Source of the DNA: Acidimicrobiia bacterium
GTDB lineage: Bacteria > Actinomycetota > Acidimicrobiia > IMCC26256 > JAENVU01
DNA: 11,256 bases
Direction of reading: 5' to 3'
Assembly: GCA_025357995.1 (NCBI GenBank)
Contig: JANYLF010000194.1
Location: 1-11,256 of the forward strand
In this document: in pieces, positions 1 to 6,476 of the stretch
Position numbering within the stretch: position 1 is the first letter of the stretch
How the letters are laid out: the number at the start of each line of letters is the position of its first letter
Position numbers and translations under genes: made by a program
Notes under the pieces: model-generated
Databases searched by the model: none
What the model was told of the DNA's origin: nothing
What the model saw: the letters and a program-made list of their open reading frames with translations, nothing else

Positions 1-1
1 A

Positions 2-328
2 CTCGCATCCCGAGACACACGTTCCAGCGTGGCGAAGCTCCTGGAGAGTCTTGGGATCAGCGCGCGAGCGCGGGCGCACCCGTCGGAACTCTCCGGTGGA
101 GAGATGGCACGCGCCGCACTCGCAGTTGCGGTCGCGAATGATCCCGCCGTGATCCTGGCCGACGAACCTACCGGTGAACTCGACCGTGGCAACGCCCATC
201 GGCTGATCGGCTTGTTACGCACTCGTGCTCGCGCCGGCGCGGCCGTCGTCGTCGTGACCCACAGCACGGCGCTGGCCGACGAAGCCGACCGCGTGATCTC
301 GCTCCGAGACGGAAGGGTCCATGGATGA
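2..328 (+). CDS. ABC transporter ATP-binding protein (C-terminal part, 5' truncated)
   Basis: This is the C-terminal part of an ATPase subunit that would power the FtsX-type permease encoded two genes downstream, at the cytoplasmic face of the membrane. The reading frame is open to the left edge, so the GTG at 29 is not taken as the start. The Walker A and Q-loop regions lie outside the window. What is visible is the ABC signature LSGGE (about 99-113), the Walker B with catalytic glutamate and D-loop (VILADEPTGELD, about 152-187), and the H-loop (VVVTHS). The LADEPTGELD form is typical of the LolD/MacB/FtsE group. The TGA stop overlaps the ATG of the next gene (ATGA, 325-328), which points to coupled translation. 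The ATPase family is certain; the transported substrate is unknown. Confidence 0.9.
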   Translation, partial: LASRDTRSSVAKLLESLGISARARAHPSELSGGEMARAALAVAVANDPAVILADEPTGELDRGNAHRLIGLLRTRARAGAAVVVVTHSTALADEADRVISLRDGRVHG

Positions 329-1029
329 GCTACGAACCACTCGTGCGCTGCGACGGTGTCGCCCGCACGTACGGAACTGGCGCGAACGCGGTCGTTGCAC
401 TCCACGGTGCCACGTGTGAGATCTGGGCCGGTGATCACACCGCGATCACGGGACCGTCGGGTTCGGGGAAGTCCACGCTGCTCCACCTCATTGCGGGCCT
501 CGAGACCCCTACCGCAGGGGCGATCACCTGGCCGGCGCTCGGCGCACGCGCCGCACTGCGCCCCGGGCCGGTCGCGCTGGTGCTGCAAGGTCCGAGCCTG
601 CTTCCGCCGCTCGACGTCACGGAGAACGTCGCTCTCCCCCTGGTGCTTGGTGGCGTCGACGGAGACGACGCGAACGAGCGCGCGTTGCGTGCGCTCGAGC
701 GATTCGACCTCACCGATCTCGCCCGCAAGTTGCCAGAAGAATTGTCCGGCGGCCAGGCTCAACGCGTCGCCATCGCGCGCGCACTGGCCCAAGAACCGCG
801 GCTCCTTCTCGCCGACGAACCGACCGGTCAACTCGATCACGCGACCGGCGCAGCTGTGGTCGACGTGCTCCTCGCAGCCGCAATCGAATTGGGTGCCGCG
901 CTCGTGGTCAGTACCCACGACCCCGACGTCGCGGCCCGCTTCGACCACGTGTGGCTCGCCACCGACGGCCGAATCACCGTGCTCCTCAGTCCCGACGCTC
1001 CCAGCGAGGGCCAACCATGCTCGGCGTGA
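325..1029 (+). CDS. ABC transporter ATP-binding protein, LolD/MacB type
   Basis: A complete 234-residue ABC ATPase, normal length for the LolD/MacB/FtsE group. All motifs are present: Walker A GPSGSGKST (residues 43-51), Q-loop glutamine at 88 (VLQGPSLLPPL), signature LSGGQ (140-144), Walker B with catalytic Glu LLLADEP (160-166), D-loop GQLD, and H-loop STHD with His198. The start at 325 is supported by a GGAAGG ribosome binding site at 311-316 and by the 4-base overlap with the preceding ATPase gene. The two ATPases differ clearly in sequence, so they may form a heterodimer on the single permease. Inferred role: energising an FtsX-type exporter or a cell-envelope mechanotransmission complex. 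The substrate is not identifiable. Confidence 0.95.
   Translation: MSYEPLVRCDGVARTYGTGANAVVALHGATCEIWAGDHTAITGPSGSGKSTLLHLIAGLETPTAGAITWPALGARAALRPGPVALVLQGPSLLPPLDVTENVALPLVLGGVDGDDANERALRALERFDLTDLARKLPEELSGGQAQRVAIARALAQEPRLLLADEPTGQLDHATGAAVVDVLLAAAIELGAALVVSTHDPDVAARFDHVWLATDGRITVLLSPDAPSEGQPCSA
1006..1010 (+). promoter_or_regulatory. Ribosome binding site of the FtsX-type permease
   Basis: GAGGG sits 6 bases before the ATG at 1017, inside the end of the preceding ATPase gene. It decides the start at 1017 over the in-frame upstream start at 951, which would add 22 arginine-rich residues that do not look like the beginning of a membrane protein. Confidence 0.6.
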
Positions 1030-3674
1030 CCTGGATCCGCGGCGTCATCGCACGACGCACCGGGCGCCTCGTCGCGACCGCGACCGGCGTCGCGATCGCG
1101 GTCGCGCTCCTCGCGTCCATCGGCACCTTCCTCGCCGGCTCGAAAGCCACGATGACCCGGCGCGCGGTCCAGAACGTGCCCGTCGATTGGCAGGTCGAAG
1201 CTCAGCCGGGCGCCGACCCGGCCGCGTTCCTCCAGACCGTCGCCACCAACACCAAGGTCGCGTTGCCGGTCGACTTCGCGAAGACCACCGGGCTCCAAGC
1301 CACCACTTCCGGATCGACCCAGACCACCGGGCCCGGTGTGATCGTCGGCCTGCCCGCCAACTACCGCACCACTTTCCCCGGCATGATCCGCGACCTCGCC
1401 GGCGCGCGCTCCGGAGTCCTGATTGCGCAGCAGACCGCAGCCAACCTGCACGTTGCGCCAGGCGACACGATCACCGTCGGACGGGCCGGTGCGAGCGCCT
1501 TCGACGTGCGCGTGACAGGCGTGGTTGATCTCCCGAAGGCCGACTCGTTCTTCCAGAAGGTGGGCGCGCCCGTCGGCGCTCAACCCCAGGCCCCACCTGA
1601 CAATGTGCTCTTCCTTCCCGCCGCGCAATGGCACGAGCGATTCGACACACTCGCGGCGTCGCGTCCAGATCAGCTCACCTACCAAGTCCACGCGCGGATT
1701 ACTCACGCGCTGCCCGGTGATCCTGCAGCCGCATACACGCAGGTGACCGGCGGCGCGCGCAATCTCGAAGTGAAGCTCGCTGGAACCGGCCTTGTGGGCG
1801 ACAACCTGGGGTCCACGCTCGGCGCGGCCAGAGGTGACGCGCTGTACGCGCAGGTCCTCTTTCTCTTTCTCGGTCTCCCTGGTGCGGTACTCGCCGGCCT
1901 GCTGACCGCGGCGGTCGCAGCATCGGGCGCCGATCGGCGACGACGGGAACAGGCGTTGCTCCGCACGCGCGGCGCGACCACCACCACACTCGTGCGCCTC
2001 GCGCTTCTCGAAGCCGCGCTCGTCGGGGGTATCGGCGCAATCGTCGGACTCGCCACGGCGGCCATGGTCGGCGCCACCGCCTTCACGACTGCTTCGTTTG
2101 GCGCGACGACTGCGACCGCGGTGGTGTGGGCCGGCGGCGCGGCGATCGGTGGTTTGGTCATCGCGGCCTGGGCGATTGCGGTGCCGGCCTGGCGCGATGC
2201 ACGATTTCTCACGGTGGCGGGCGCGCGCCGAGTCGTGGGCCGCGGTCGCGCGCCGCGGTGGTTCCGGTTCGGCCTGGATCTCGCGCTCCTCGCTGGTTCG
2301 GGCCTCGTGTTCTGGCTCTCGAGCCGCAACGGCTACCACCTCGTGCTCGCTCCGGAAGGAACACCGTCGATCTCGGTGAGCTACTGGGCACTATTCGGGC
2401 CCGCGTTGCTCTGGGTCGGCGCGGGGCTCCTGGCCTGGCGCATCGCGTATCTCCTGCTCGGCGCGCGGCGCTTCCTGGCGCTCGGCGTGGCACGACCATT
2501 CTCGGGTCTGCTCGCCAACATCGTCGGCGCGACGATGTCTCGACAACGACGCCTGCTCGCCGGCGCACTCGCGCTCGTGGCCCTGACCACGGCCTTCGCC
2601 GCGTCGACTGCGGTCTTCAATACCACCTACAAAGCGCAGGCCGAGGTCGATGCACGCCTTTCCAACGGTGCAAACGTCACGGTCACTCAGGCGCCGGGCG
2701 GCACCGCCGGCCCTGCGGCCGGGACCAAGATCGCCGCCATCCCGGGTGTGACCGCGGTCGAGCCGGTCCAACATCGATACGCGTACGTGGGCGCCGATCT
2801 CCAGGACCTCTTCGGCGTGCGCACCGCCACCATCGCAGACGCGACCAAGTTGCAGGACGCATATTTCCAGGGAGGCACCGCGCGCACATTGATGCACCGA
2901 CTCGGGCAGCAGTCCGACGCGATTCTGGTGAGCGCGGAGACGGTCAAGGACTTCCAGCTGCGGCCCGGCGACACATTGCGGCTGCGCCTCCAGGATGCAC
3001 ACACCAAACAACTCAAGGAAGTGCCGTTCCACTACATCGGGATCGCGACCGAGTTTCCGACCGCCCCGCGCGACAGCTTCATGCTCGCCAATGCGACGTA
3101 CGTCGCGCGGGCTACAGGCTCCAACGCGGTCGGCGCGTTCCTCGTGGACACTGGGAGCGCGTCACCGACTGCAGTCGCGGCCCGCATTCGTGCACAGGTC
3201 GGGACCGCCGCAACCGTCACCGACATCACGAGCTCACGGCGCGTCATCGGTTCGAGTCTGACCGCGGTCGACCTTTCGGGCTTGACCCGCGTCGAGCTCG
3301 GGTTCGCGGTGGCCCTGGCCGCGGCCGCCACCGGATTGGTCTTGGCCTTGGGCTTCGCCGAGCGCCGGCGCACGTTCGCGATCGCGATCGCGCTCGGCGC
3401 AAAGCCACGCCAGCTCGGCGGCTTCGTATGGAGCGAAGCCGCCTTCGTGACCGTGGGCGGGTTGGTCGCCGGCGCCTTCATCGGCTGGGCGCTCGCCGCG
3501 ATGCTGGTCAAGGTGCTCACCGGCGTGTTCGATCCACCCCCGGCTGCGCTCGCGGTGCCATGGATCTACCTCGCGACGGTCGCCGGAGTCGCGATCGCCG
3601 CGGTGACCATGGCCACGATCACCACCATCAGGCGCGCACAACGCGCCCCGGTGTCGGTACTACGCGACCTCTGA
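1017..3674 (+). CDS. FtsX-type ABC transporter permease, ten membrane segments
   Basis: This 885-residue membrane protein is the permease partner of the two upstream ATPases. By eye there are about ten hydrophobic segments: 19-41, 277-303, 327-352, 366-392, 419-436, 455-478, 512-534, 760-781, 804-835 and 846-868. Large extracytoplasmic domains lie after the first (about 42-276) and the seventh (about 535-759). Each half thus has the FtsX/MacB pattern of one segment, a big outer domain and three segments, with two extra segments between the halves. Basic loops such as ADRRRREQALLRTRGA (305-320) and AERRRTFAIAIALGAKPRQL (781-800) are the usual FtsX coupling-helix regions facing the ATPases. The start at 1017 gives a 13-base overlap with the ATPase gene. 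Likely role: lipid, lipoprotein or peptide export, or ATP-driven envelope remodelling. The substrate cannot be inferred. Confidence 0.92.
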   Translation: MLGVTWIRGVIARRTGRLVATATGVAIAVALLASIGTFLAGSKATMTRRAVQNVPVDWQVEAQPGADPAAFLQTVATNTKVALPVDFAKTTGLQATTSGSTQTTGPGVIVGLPANYRTTFPGMIRDLAGARSGVLIAQQTAANLHVAPGDTITVGRAGASAFDVRVTGVVDLPKADSFFQKVGAPVGAQPQAPPDNVLFLPAAQWHERFDTLAASRPDQLTYQVHARITHALPGDPAAAYTQVTGGARNLEVKLAGTGLVGDNLGSTLGAARGDALYAQVLFLFLGLPGAVLAGLLTAAVAASGADRRRREQALLRTRGATTTTLVRLALLEAALVGGIGAIVGLATAAMVGATAFTTASFGATTATAVVWAGGAAIGGLVIAAWAIAVPAWRDARFLTVAGARRVVGRGRAPRWFRFGLDLALLAGSGLVFWLSSRNGYHLVLAPEGTPSISVSYWALFGPALLWVGAGLLAWRIAYLLLGARRFLALGVARPFSGLLANIVGATMSRQRRLLAGALALVALTTAFAASTAVFNTTYKAQAEVDARLSNGANVTVTQAPGGTAGPAAGTKIAAIPGVTAVEPVQHRYAYVGADLQDLFGVRTATIADATKLQDAYFQGGTARTLMHRLGQQSDAILVSAETVKDFQLRPGDTLRLRLQDAHTKQLKEVPFHYIGIATEFPTAPRDSFMLANATYVARATGSNAVGAFLVDTGSASPTAVAARIRAQVGTAATVTDITSSRRVIGSSLTAVDLSGLTRVELGFAVALAAAATGLVLALGFAERRRTFAIAIALGAKPRQLGGFVWSEAAFVTVGGLVAGAFIGWALAAMLVKVLTGVFDPPPAALAVPWIYLATVAGVAIAAVTMATITTIRRAQRAPVSVLRDL

Positions 3675-3698
3675 TCGCAGGGTGGCCCGGGCATTTGT

Positions 3699-3738
3699 GG
3701 AACGGGCGCGAGTTTGACCAGGATGCAAGCCCCGTTCC
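3699..3738. repeat. 8-base inverted repeat between the transporter operon and the DUF35 gene
   Basis: GGAACGGG at 3699-3706 is matched exactly by its reverse complement CCCGTTCC at 3731-3738, with 24 bases between the arms. It lies in the 92-base gap (3675-3766) after the permease gene and before the DUF35 gene. It could be a regulator site with separated half-sites or a transcript hairpin, but there is no T-tract to make it a typical terminator. No convincing -10/-35 pair was found in this gap. Confidence 0.35.
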
Positions 3739-3752
3739 GTCGGAGGTCACGT

Positions 3753-3758
3753 AGGGAG
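3753..3758 (+). promoter_or_regulatory. Ribosome binding site of the DUF35 gene
   Basis: AGGGAG lies 8 bases before the ATG at 3767 and supports that start. Confidence 0.6.
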
Positions 3759-3766
3759 TCGCCGCA

Positions 3767-4165
3767 ATGAGTCAGCAGGTTCCGCTGGTCGAATACTTGG
3801 TGTTGGGCGACGATCCGCATCTCCGGGCGCACGAGTGCACGAAATGTGGTGCGCGGTACTTCGACCGGCGCAACGCGTGTGCGTCGTGCTTCGCTGACGA
3901 GTTCCGTGACGTCGATATCGCAACGAGCGGTGAGGTCAAGGCCTTCACGATCGTGGTGTTCGCGGCTCCCGGAGTGCCGACGCCGTTCGTGGCCGCGATG
4001 GTCGACTGCAACGGTACGAGCGTGCGCGGCAACATCATCAACGTGGAACCAGACGCGGAACACGTATCGCTCGGCATGAAAGTGCGGCTCGCGACGACGA
4101 GCCTCGGCGAAGACACCAACGGCGTGGAAGCAGTCGGCTTCGGCTTCGAGCCGGTCCCGGCATAG
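3767..4165 (+). CDS. Zn-ribbon/OB-fold DUF35 protein, thiolase partner
   Basis: A 132-residue protein with the two-part DUF35 layout. An N-terminal rubredoxin-like zinc ribbon has Cys24, Cys27, Cys38 and Cys41 (HECTKCGARYFDRRNACASC), and it is followed by a beta-rich OB fold from about residue 50 (GEVKAFTIVVF, then PFVAAMVDCNGTSVRGNI). In known cases DUF35 proteins pair with thiolase-fold enzymes encoded beside them, for example BbsA with BbsB in anaerobic toluene degradation and the ChsH2 DUF35 domain with the Ltp2 aldolase in steroid degradation. They help bind the acyl-CoA or stabilise the complex. A complete thiolase gene follows after 13 bases, so the same partnership is inferred here. 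The protein is cytoplasmic. Family assignment is firm; the acyl-CoA substrate is unknown. Confidence 0.92.
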   Translation: MSQQVPLVEYLVLGDDPHLRAHECTKCGARYFDRRNACASCFADEFRDVDIATSGEVKAFTIVVFAAPGVPTPFVAAMVDCNGTSVRGNIINVEPDAEHVSLGMKVRLATTSLGEDTNGVEAVGFGFEPVPA

Positions 4166-4171
4166 GAGGAG
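4164..4171 (+). promoter_or_regulatory. Strong ribosome binding site overlapping the DUF35 stop codon
   Basis: AGGAGGAG is a near-perfect Shine-Dalgarno sequence that begins within the TAG stop of the DUF35 gene (4163-4165). Its AGGAGG core ends 9 bases before the thiolase ATG at 4179. A ribosome ending on the first gene would sit over this site, which would help balance production of the two proteins. Confidence 0.75.
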
Positions 4172-4178
4172 ATCTCAC

Positions 4179-5378
4179 ATGAGTGACGATGTTTGGATTC
4201 TTGGGATCAACATGACGAAGTTCGGGAAGCACCCGGATCTCGACACCGTCGACCTGGCCGCCGCCGCGGCCCGCGACGCGATCGCGGACGCCGGCGTGTC
4301 CATGGGAGACATGGGCATCCTCGCCGCCGGCAACTTGATGGGTGCCGGCCTCGGCATCGGCCAGGCGCTGCAGAAGCAGATCGGCCAAACCGGCATTCCC
4401 GTCTACAACGTGTCGAACGCGTGCGCGACCGGCGCGACCGCGCTGCGCACCGCGATCATGGCCATCAAGGCCGGTGAGTGCGATTTCGGTCTTGCGGTCG
4501 GCGTCGAGAAGCTCGCCGGGGCCGGCCTCCTCGCGGGCGGCAGCCGCGGCGACACCAAGTCCGAATGGACACCGAAGGGTCGGTACGGCGCGGTCGCGCC
4601 CGTCGACGGTCGCATCGGTACGGACACGATGCCGGGCGTGTTCGCGCAGATCGGCATGGAGTACGGCCACAAGTACGGCGGCACGAGCTTCGAGCTCTTC
4701 GCGCGCATCTCGGAGAAGAACCACGCGCACTCCACGCTCAACCCGCTCGCGGCATATAGCAAGCGCATGACGCTCGACGAGATCATGAACGACATGATGA
4801 TCGCGTACCCGAACACGCGGCCGATGTGCTCCGCGAACTGTGACGGCGCGGCCGCGGCCGTGGTGGTGAGTGGCACCAAGTTGAAGACGCTCAGCCAGGA
4901 GCAGCAACGGCGCGCGGTGAAGGTCGCCGCGTCGATCCTCACGACCGACCCGTGGCAGGAGTCCTGCCAGATCTTGCCGGACGTGAATACGCTCACGCGC
5001 AACGCGGCCACCCAAGCCTACGAAGCCGCGGGCATCGGCCCCGAGGATCTCGACCTCGTCGAGCTGCACGATTGCTTCGCTACCGCCGAGCTGGTCCATT
5101 ACGACAACCTGATGTTGTGCGAGCCGGGTGGCGCGGTCGACTTCTTCGAGTCGGGTGCCACATGGCGCGACGGTTCGATGCCGGTCAACGTGTCCGGCGG
5201 GTTGGAGTCGAAGGGACACCCAATCGCGGCAACCGGGATCGCCAACGTGTGGGAGGTGTGCCATCACCTCCGCGGCGAAGCGGGCGACCGCCAGATCGAG
5301 AACGCCAAGGTGGGCCTTGCGCACGTGATCGGTCTCGGGTCTGCATGTGGAGTGCACATCCTCGAACGCGCCGCGTAA
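4179..5378 (+). CDS. SCP2-type thiolase (acetyl-CoA acetyltransferase-like)
   Basis: A 399-residue thiolase of the non-decarboxylating, lipid-carrier (SCP-x/BbsB-like) type. It is predicted to split a 3-ketoacyl-CoA with free CoA, or to run the reverse condensation, in the cytoplasm. The nucleophile loop is SNACATG with Cys82. The C-terminal half holds ELHDCF (His297), the KGHPIAATG loop (His347) and GLGSACGVHIL (Cys390). The full Cys-His-Cys catalytic set therefore appears present, in contrast to the thiolase-like proteins encoded at 9456-11256. Length is typical of the family. The start at 4179 has a strong ribosome binding site, and the gene is almost certainly co-transcribed with the DUF35 gene. 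Chain length, or a ring or side-chain substrate, cannot be read from the sequence. Confidence 0.94.
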   Translation: MSDDVWILGINMTKFGKHPDLDTVDLAAAAARDAIADAGVSMGDMGILAAGNLMGAGLGIGQALQKQIGQTGIPVYNVSNACATGATALRTAIMAIKAGECDFGLAVGVEKLAGAGLLAGGSRGDTKSEWTPKGRYGAVAPVDGRIGTDTMPGVFAQIGMEYGHKYGGTSFELFARISEKNHAHSTLNPLAAYSKRMTLDEIMNDMMIAYPNTRPMCSANCDGAAAAVVVSGTKLKTLSQEQQRRAVKVAASILTTDPWQESCQILPDVNTLTRNAATQAYEAAGIGPEDLDLVELHDCFATAELVHYDNLMLCEPGGAVDFFESGATWRDGSMPVNVSGGLESKGHPIAATGIANVWEVCHHLRGEAGDRQIENAKVGLAHVIGLGSACGVHILERAA

Positions 5379-5379
5379 C

Positions 5380-5399
5380 CAGCGCTGGGGTCAGCCCTG
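5380..5399. terminator. Short hairpin at the tail-to-tail junction, possible terminator
   Basis: The arms 5380-5387 (CAGCGCTG) and 5392-5399 (CAGCCCTG) can form an 8-base stem with one C-C mismatch and a 4-base loop. The hairpin fills the 12-base gap between the thiolase stop and the esterase stop and overlaps the esterase stop. It is well placed to end transcription from both sides but has no U-tract, so the role is a guess. CCAGCGCTGG at 5379-5388 is also a perfect 10-base palindrome. Confidence 0.3.
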
Positions 5400-6407
5400 C
5401 CGAGGATGCGCGGCGAGGAATGACCAGATGGCGGCCGACGAGTCGTACTTCTGGTACGGCGCGCCAGTGAGACCCGCCGCGGCGCGCGTGCTCGGATGAC
5501 CCATCCACGCGTGCGACGCGCCGGTGACCGCCACGAATTCGACTGCGGTGTCATCCGCACACGGCGACCACCTCTCCGTCACCACATCGGCGTTCGCGGT
5601 CGACACCTGCTTGGTCGGCGGCGTCGGGCACGCGTCAATCCCGACGAACGCGCCGACCGCGTCTTGTGGAGGTGAGAAGACCACGCCGCTGATGCCGGTA
5701 CCGCGGCCGCCACCGATCGGGATGTTGCGATCCGCGGTGCCGTGAATGTGGAATACCGACACCGGACGCGCCGGATGACAACCGTCGACTTCGAGGGATC
5801 CGGCCTGGACTCCGATCGCGACGATCTTGGTCGACAGTTCGCACGCGAGCCGGTACGCCATGATCGCGCCGTTGGAGTGACCCGCCGCGTACACGCGTCG
5901 TGCGTCGATCGAATAGTGCGCGACAACGCGATCGATCACCCCGCCGAGGAACGAGACGTCGTCGACGTTCTTCGCCGCCGCCGGCCCGCAGCAGCGTCCG
6001 CCGTTCCACACATGCCCATTCGCGAGGATCGACGCGCCACCGATTTGGATGCCGTCGGGATAGACAACGACGAAATGGTTCGCGTCGGCCAACGCGTCGA
6101 ACCCACTGTTGCGTTCGAACTGAGTCCCCGAACCGCCGCCGCCGTGGAGCGCGAGCAGCAACGGCACGCGACCTGCGTTGGCCGTCGAGGCTGGGACATA
6201 TACGTGGTAGGTGCGCACGCGACCGTCGGGAGTCGTGAACATCTCGTCGCCGGTACGCGCCCCGGCCGAGACCGGAGCCGTCGGCTTCGAACTGGACGAA
6301 CTCGCGGGCGCACGGCTCGCCGTCGATCCATCGTCACACGACGCGATCACCAAGGCTGCGGCCACCACCATGCACGAGATGCTGCGGAGTGAGCGTCGGT
6401 CCACCAT
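5391..6407 (-). CDS. Secreted lipoprotein esterase, PHB-depolymerase/feruloyl-esterase type
   Basis: A 338-residue alpha/beta hydrolase predicted to be exported and lipid-anchored. Residues 1-24 form a lipoprotein signal: DRRSLRS, a hydrophobic stretch, then lipobox IASC with Cys24. A Ser/Ala/Pro-rich linker follows (about 28-48). The catalytic set is Ser178 in AAGHSNGA, Asp226 in HGTADRNIP and His299 in TGASHAW, and LHGGGGSG (88-94) fits the oxyanion region. The NGGRCCGP motif and the following VDDVSFLGG are typical of the polyhydroxybutyrate depolymerase family, which includes mycobacterial LpqC. Likely substrates are polyesters or aryl/short-chain esters outside the cell. The start at 6407 places the signal peptide properly; an upstream in-frame GTG at 6452 would add 15 residues before it and is less likely. 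It is a single gene converging on the thiolase gene. Confidence 0.9.
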   Translation of the reverse strand: MVDRRSLRSISCMVVAAALVIASCDDGSTASRAPASSSSSKPTAPVSAGARTGDEMFTTPDGRVRTYHVYVPASTANAGRVPLLLALHGGGGSGTQFERNSGFDALADANHFVVVYPDGIQIGGASILANGHVWNGGRCCGPAAAKNVDDVSFLGGVIDRVVAHYSIDARRVYAAGHSNGAIMAYRLACELSTKIVAIGVQAGSLEVDGCHPARPVSVFHIHGTADRNIPIGGGRGTGISGVVFSPPQDAVGAFVGIDACPTPPTKQVSTANADVVTERWSPCADDTAVEFVAVTGASHAWMGHPSTRAAAGLTGAPYQKYDSSAAIWSFLAAHPRQG

Positions 6408-6420
6408 CAATCTGACGCTA
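6407..6420 (-). promoter_or_regulatory. Candidate leaderless promoter of the esterase gene
   Basis: On the minus strand TAGCGT (6420-6415) fits the TANNNT form of an actinobacterial -10 element and is followed by 7 bases and then the ATG. Transcription would then start at or very near the start codon. Leaderless messages are common in actinobacteria, and no good Shine-Dalgarno sequence is seen before this ATG. No clear -35 was found, so this is tentative. Confidence 0.3.
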
Positions 6421-6440
6421 CCCAGCCCGTCTCCTACGAT
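6412..6440 (+). promoter_or_regulatory. Candidate sigma-70-type promoter of the acyl-CoA dehydrogenase gene
   Basis: CTGACG (6412-6417) resembles a -35 and TACGAT (6435-6440) a -10, each matching 4 of 6 consensus bases, with the ideal 17-base spacing. The predicted start near 6447 would leave a leader of about 30 bases carrying the ribosome binding site. The site overlaps the candidate promoter of the divergent esterase gene. Confidence 0.4.
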
Positions 6441-6461
6441 CCCGGTTCTCACTCGGATTTC

Positions 6462-6468
6462 GGAAGGA
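6462..6468 (+). promoter_or_regulatory. Ribosome binding site of the acyl-CoA dehydrogenase gene
   Basis: GGAAGGA ends 8 bases before the ATG at 6477. It favours that start over the in-frame ATGs at 6498 and 6507, which have no comparable site. Confidence 0.65.
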
Positions 6469-6476
6469 CTGCTCTC

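Noticed and set aside
951..1016. 22-residue upstream extension of the permease.
   Set aside because: Arginine-rich, lies in the ATPase gene, and the ATG at 1017 has a well-spaced ribosome binding site.
837..2339. Minus-strand open frame of 500 codons under the second ATPase and the permease.
   Set aside because: It lies antisense to two genes with clear motifs, is rich in Arg, Gly, Glu and Ala without any recognisable domain, and is the usual GC-rich shadow frame.
3376..3392. GCGATCGC-type palindromes in the permease gene (also near 1090).
   Set aside because: They are in-frame Ala/Ile/Val codons in GC-rich DNA; too few to be a repeat family.
2126..3754. Plus-strand open frame of 542 codons in another frame of the permease.
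   Set aside because: Arg/Gly/His-rich out-of-frame translation of the permease gene, without hydrophobic segments or motifs.
4038..5357. Minus-strand open frame of 439 codons under the DUF35 and thiolase genes.
   Set aside because: Antisense to a thiolase with an intact active site; composition (Arg, His, Val, Asp rich) is that of a mirror frame, with no domain.
6408..6452. 15-residue upstream extension of the esterase from a GTG at 6452.
   Set aside because: It would put extra residues before a normal lipoprotein signal peptide and has no well-placed ribosome binding site.
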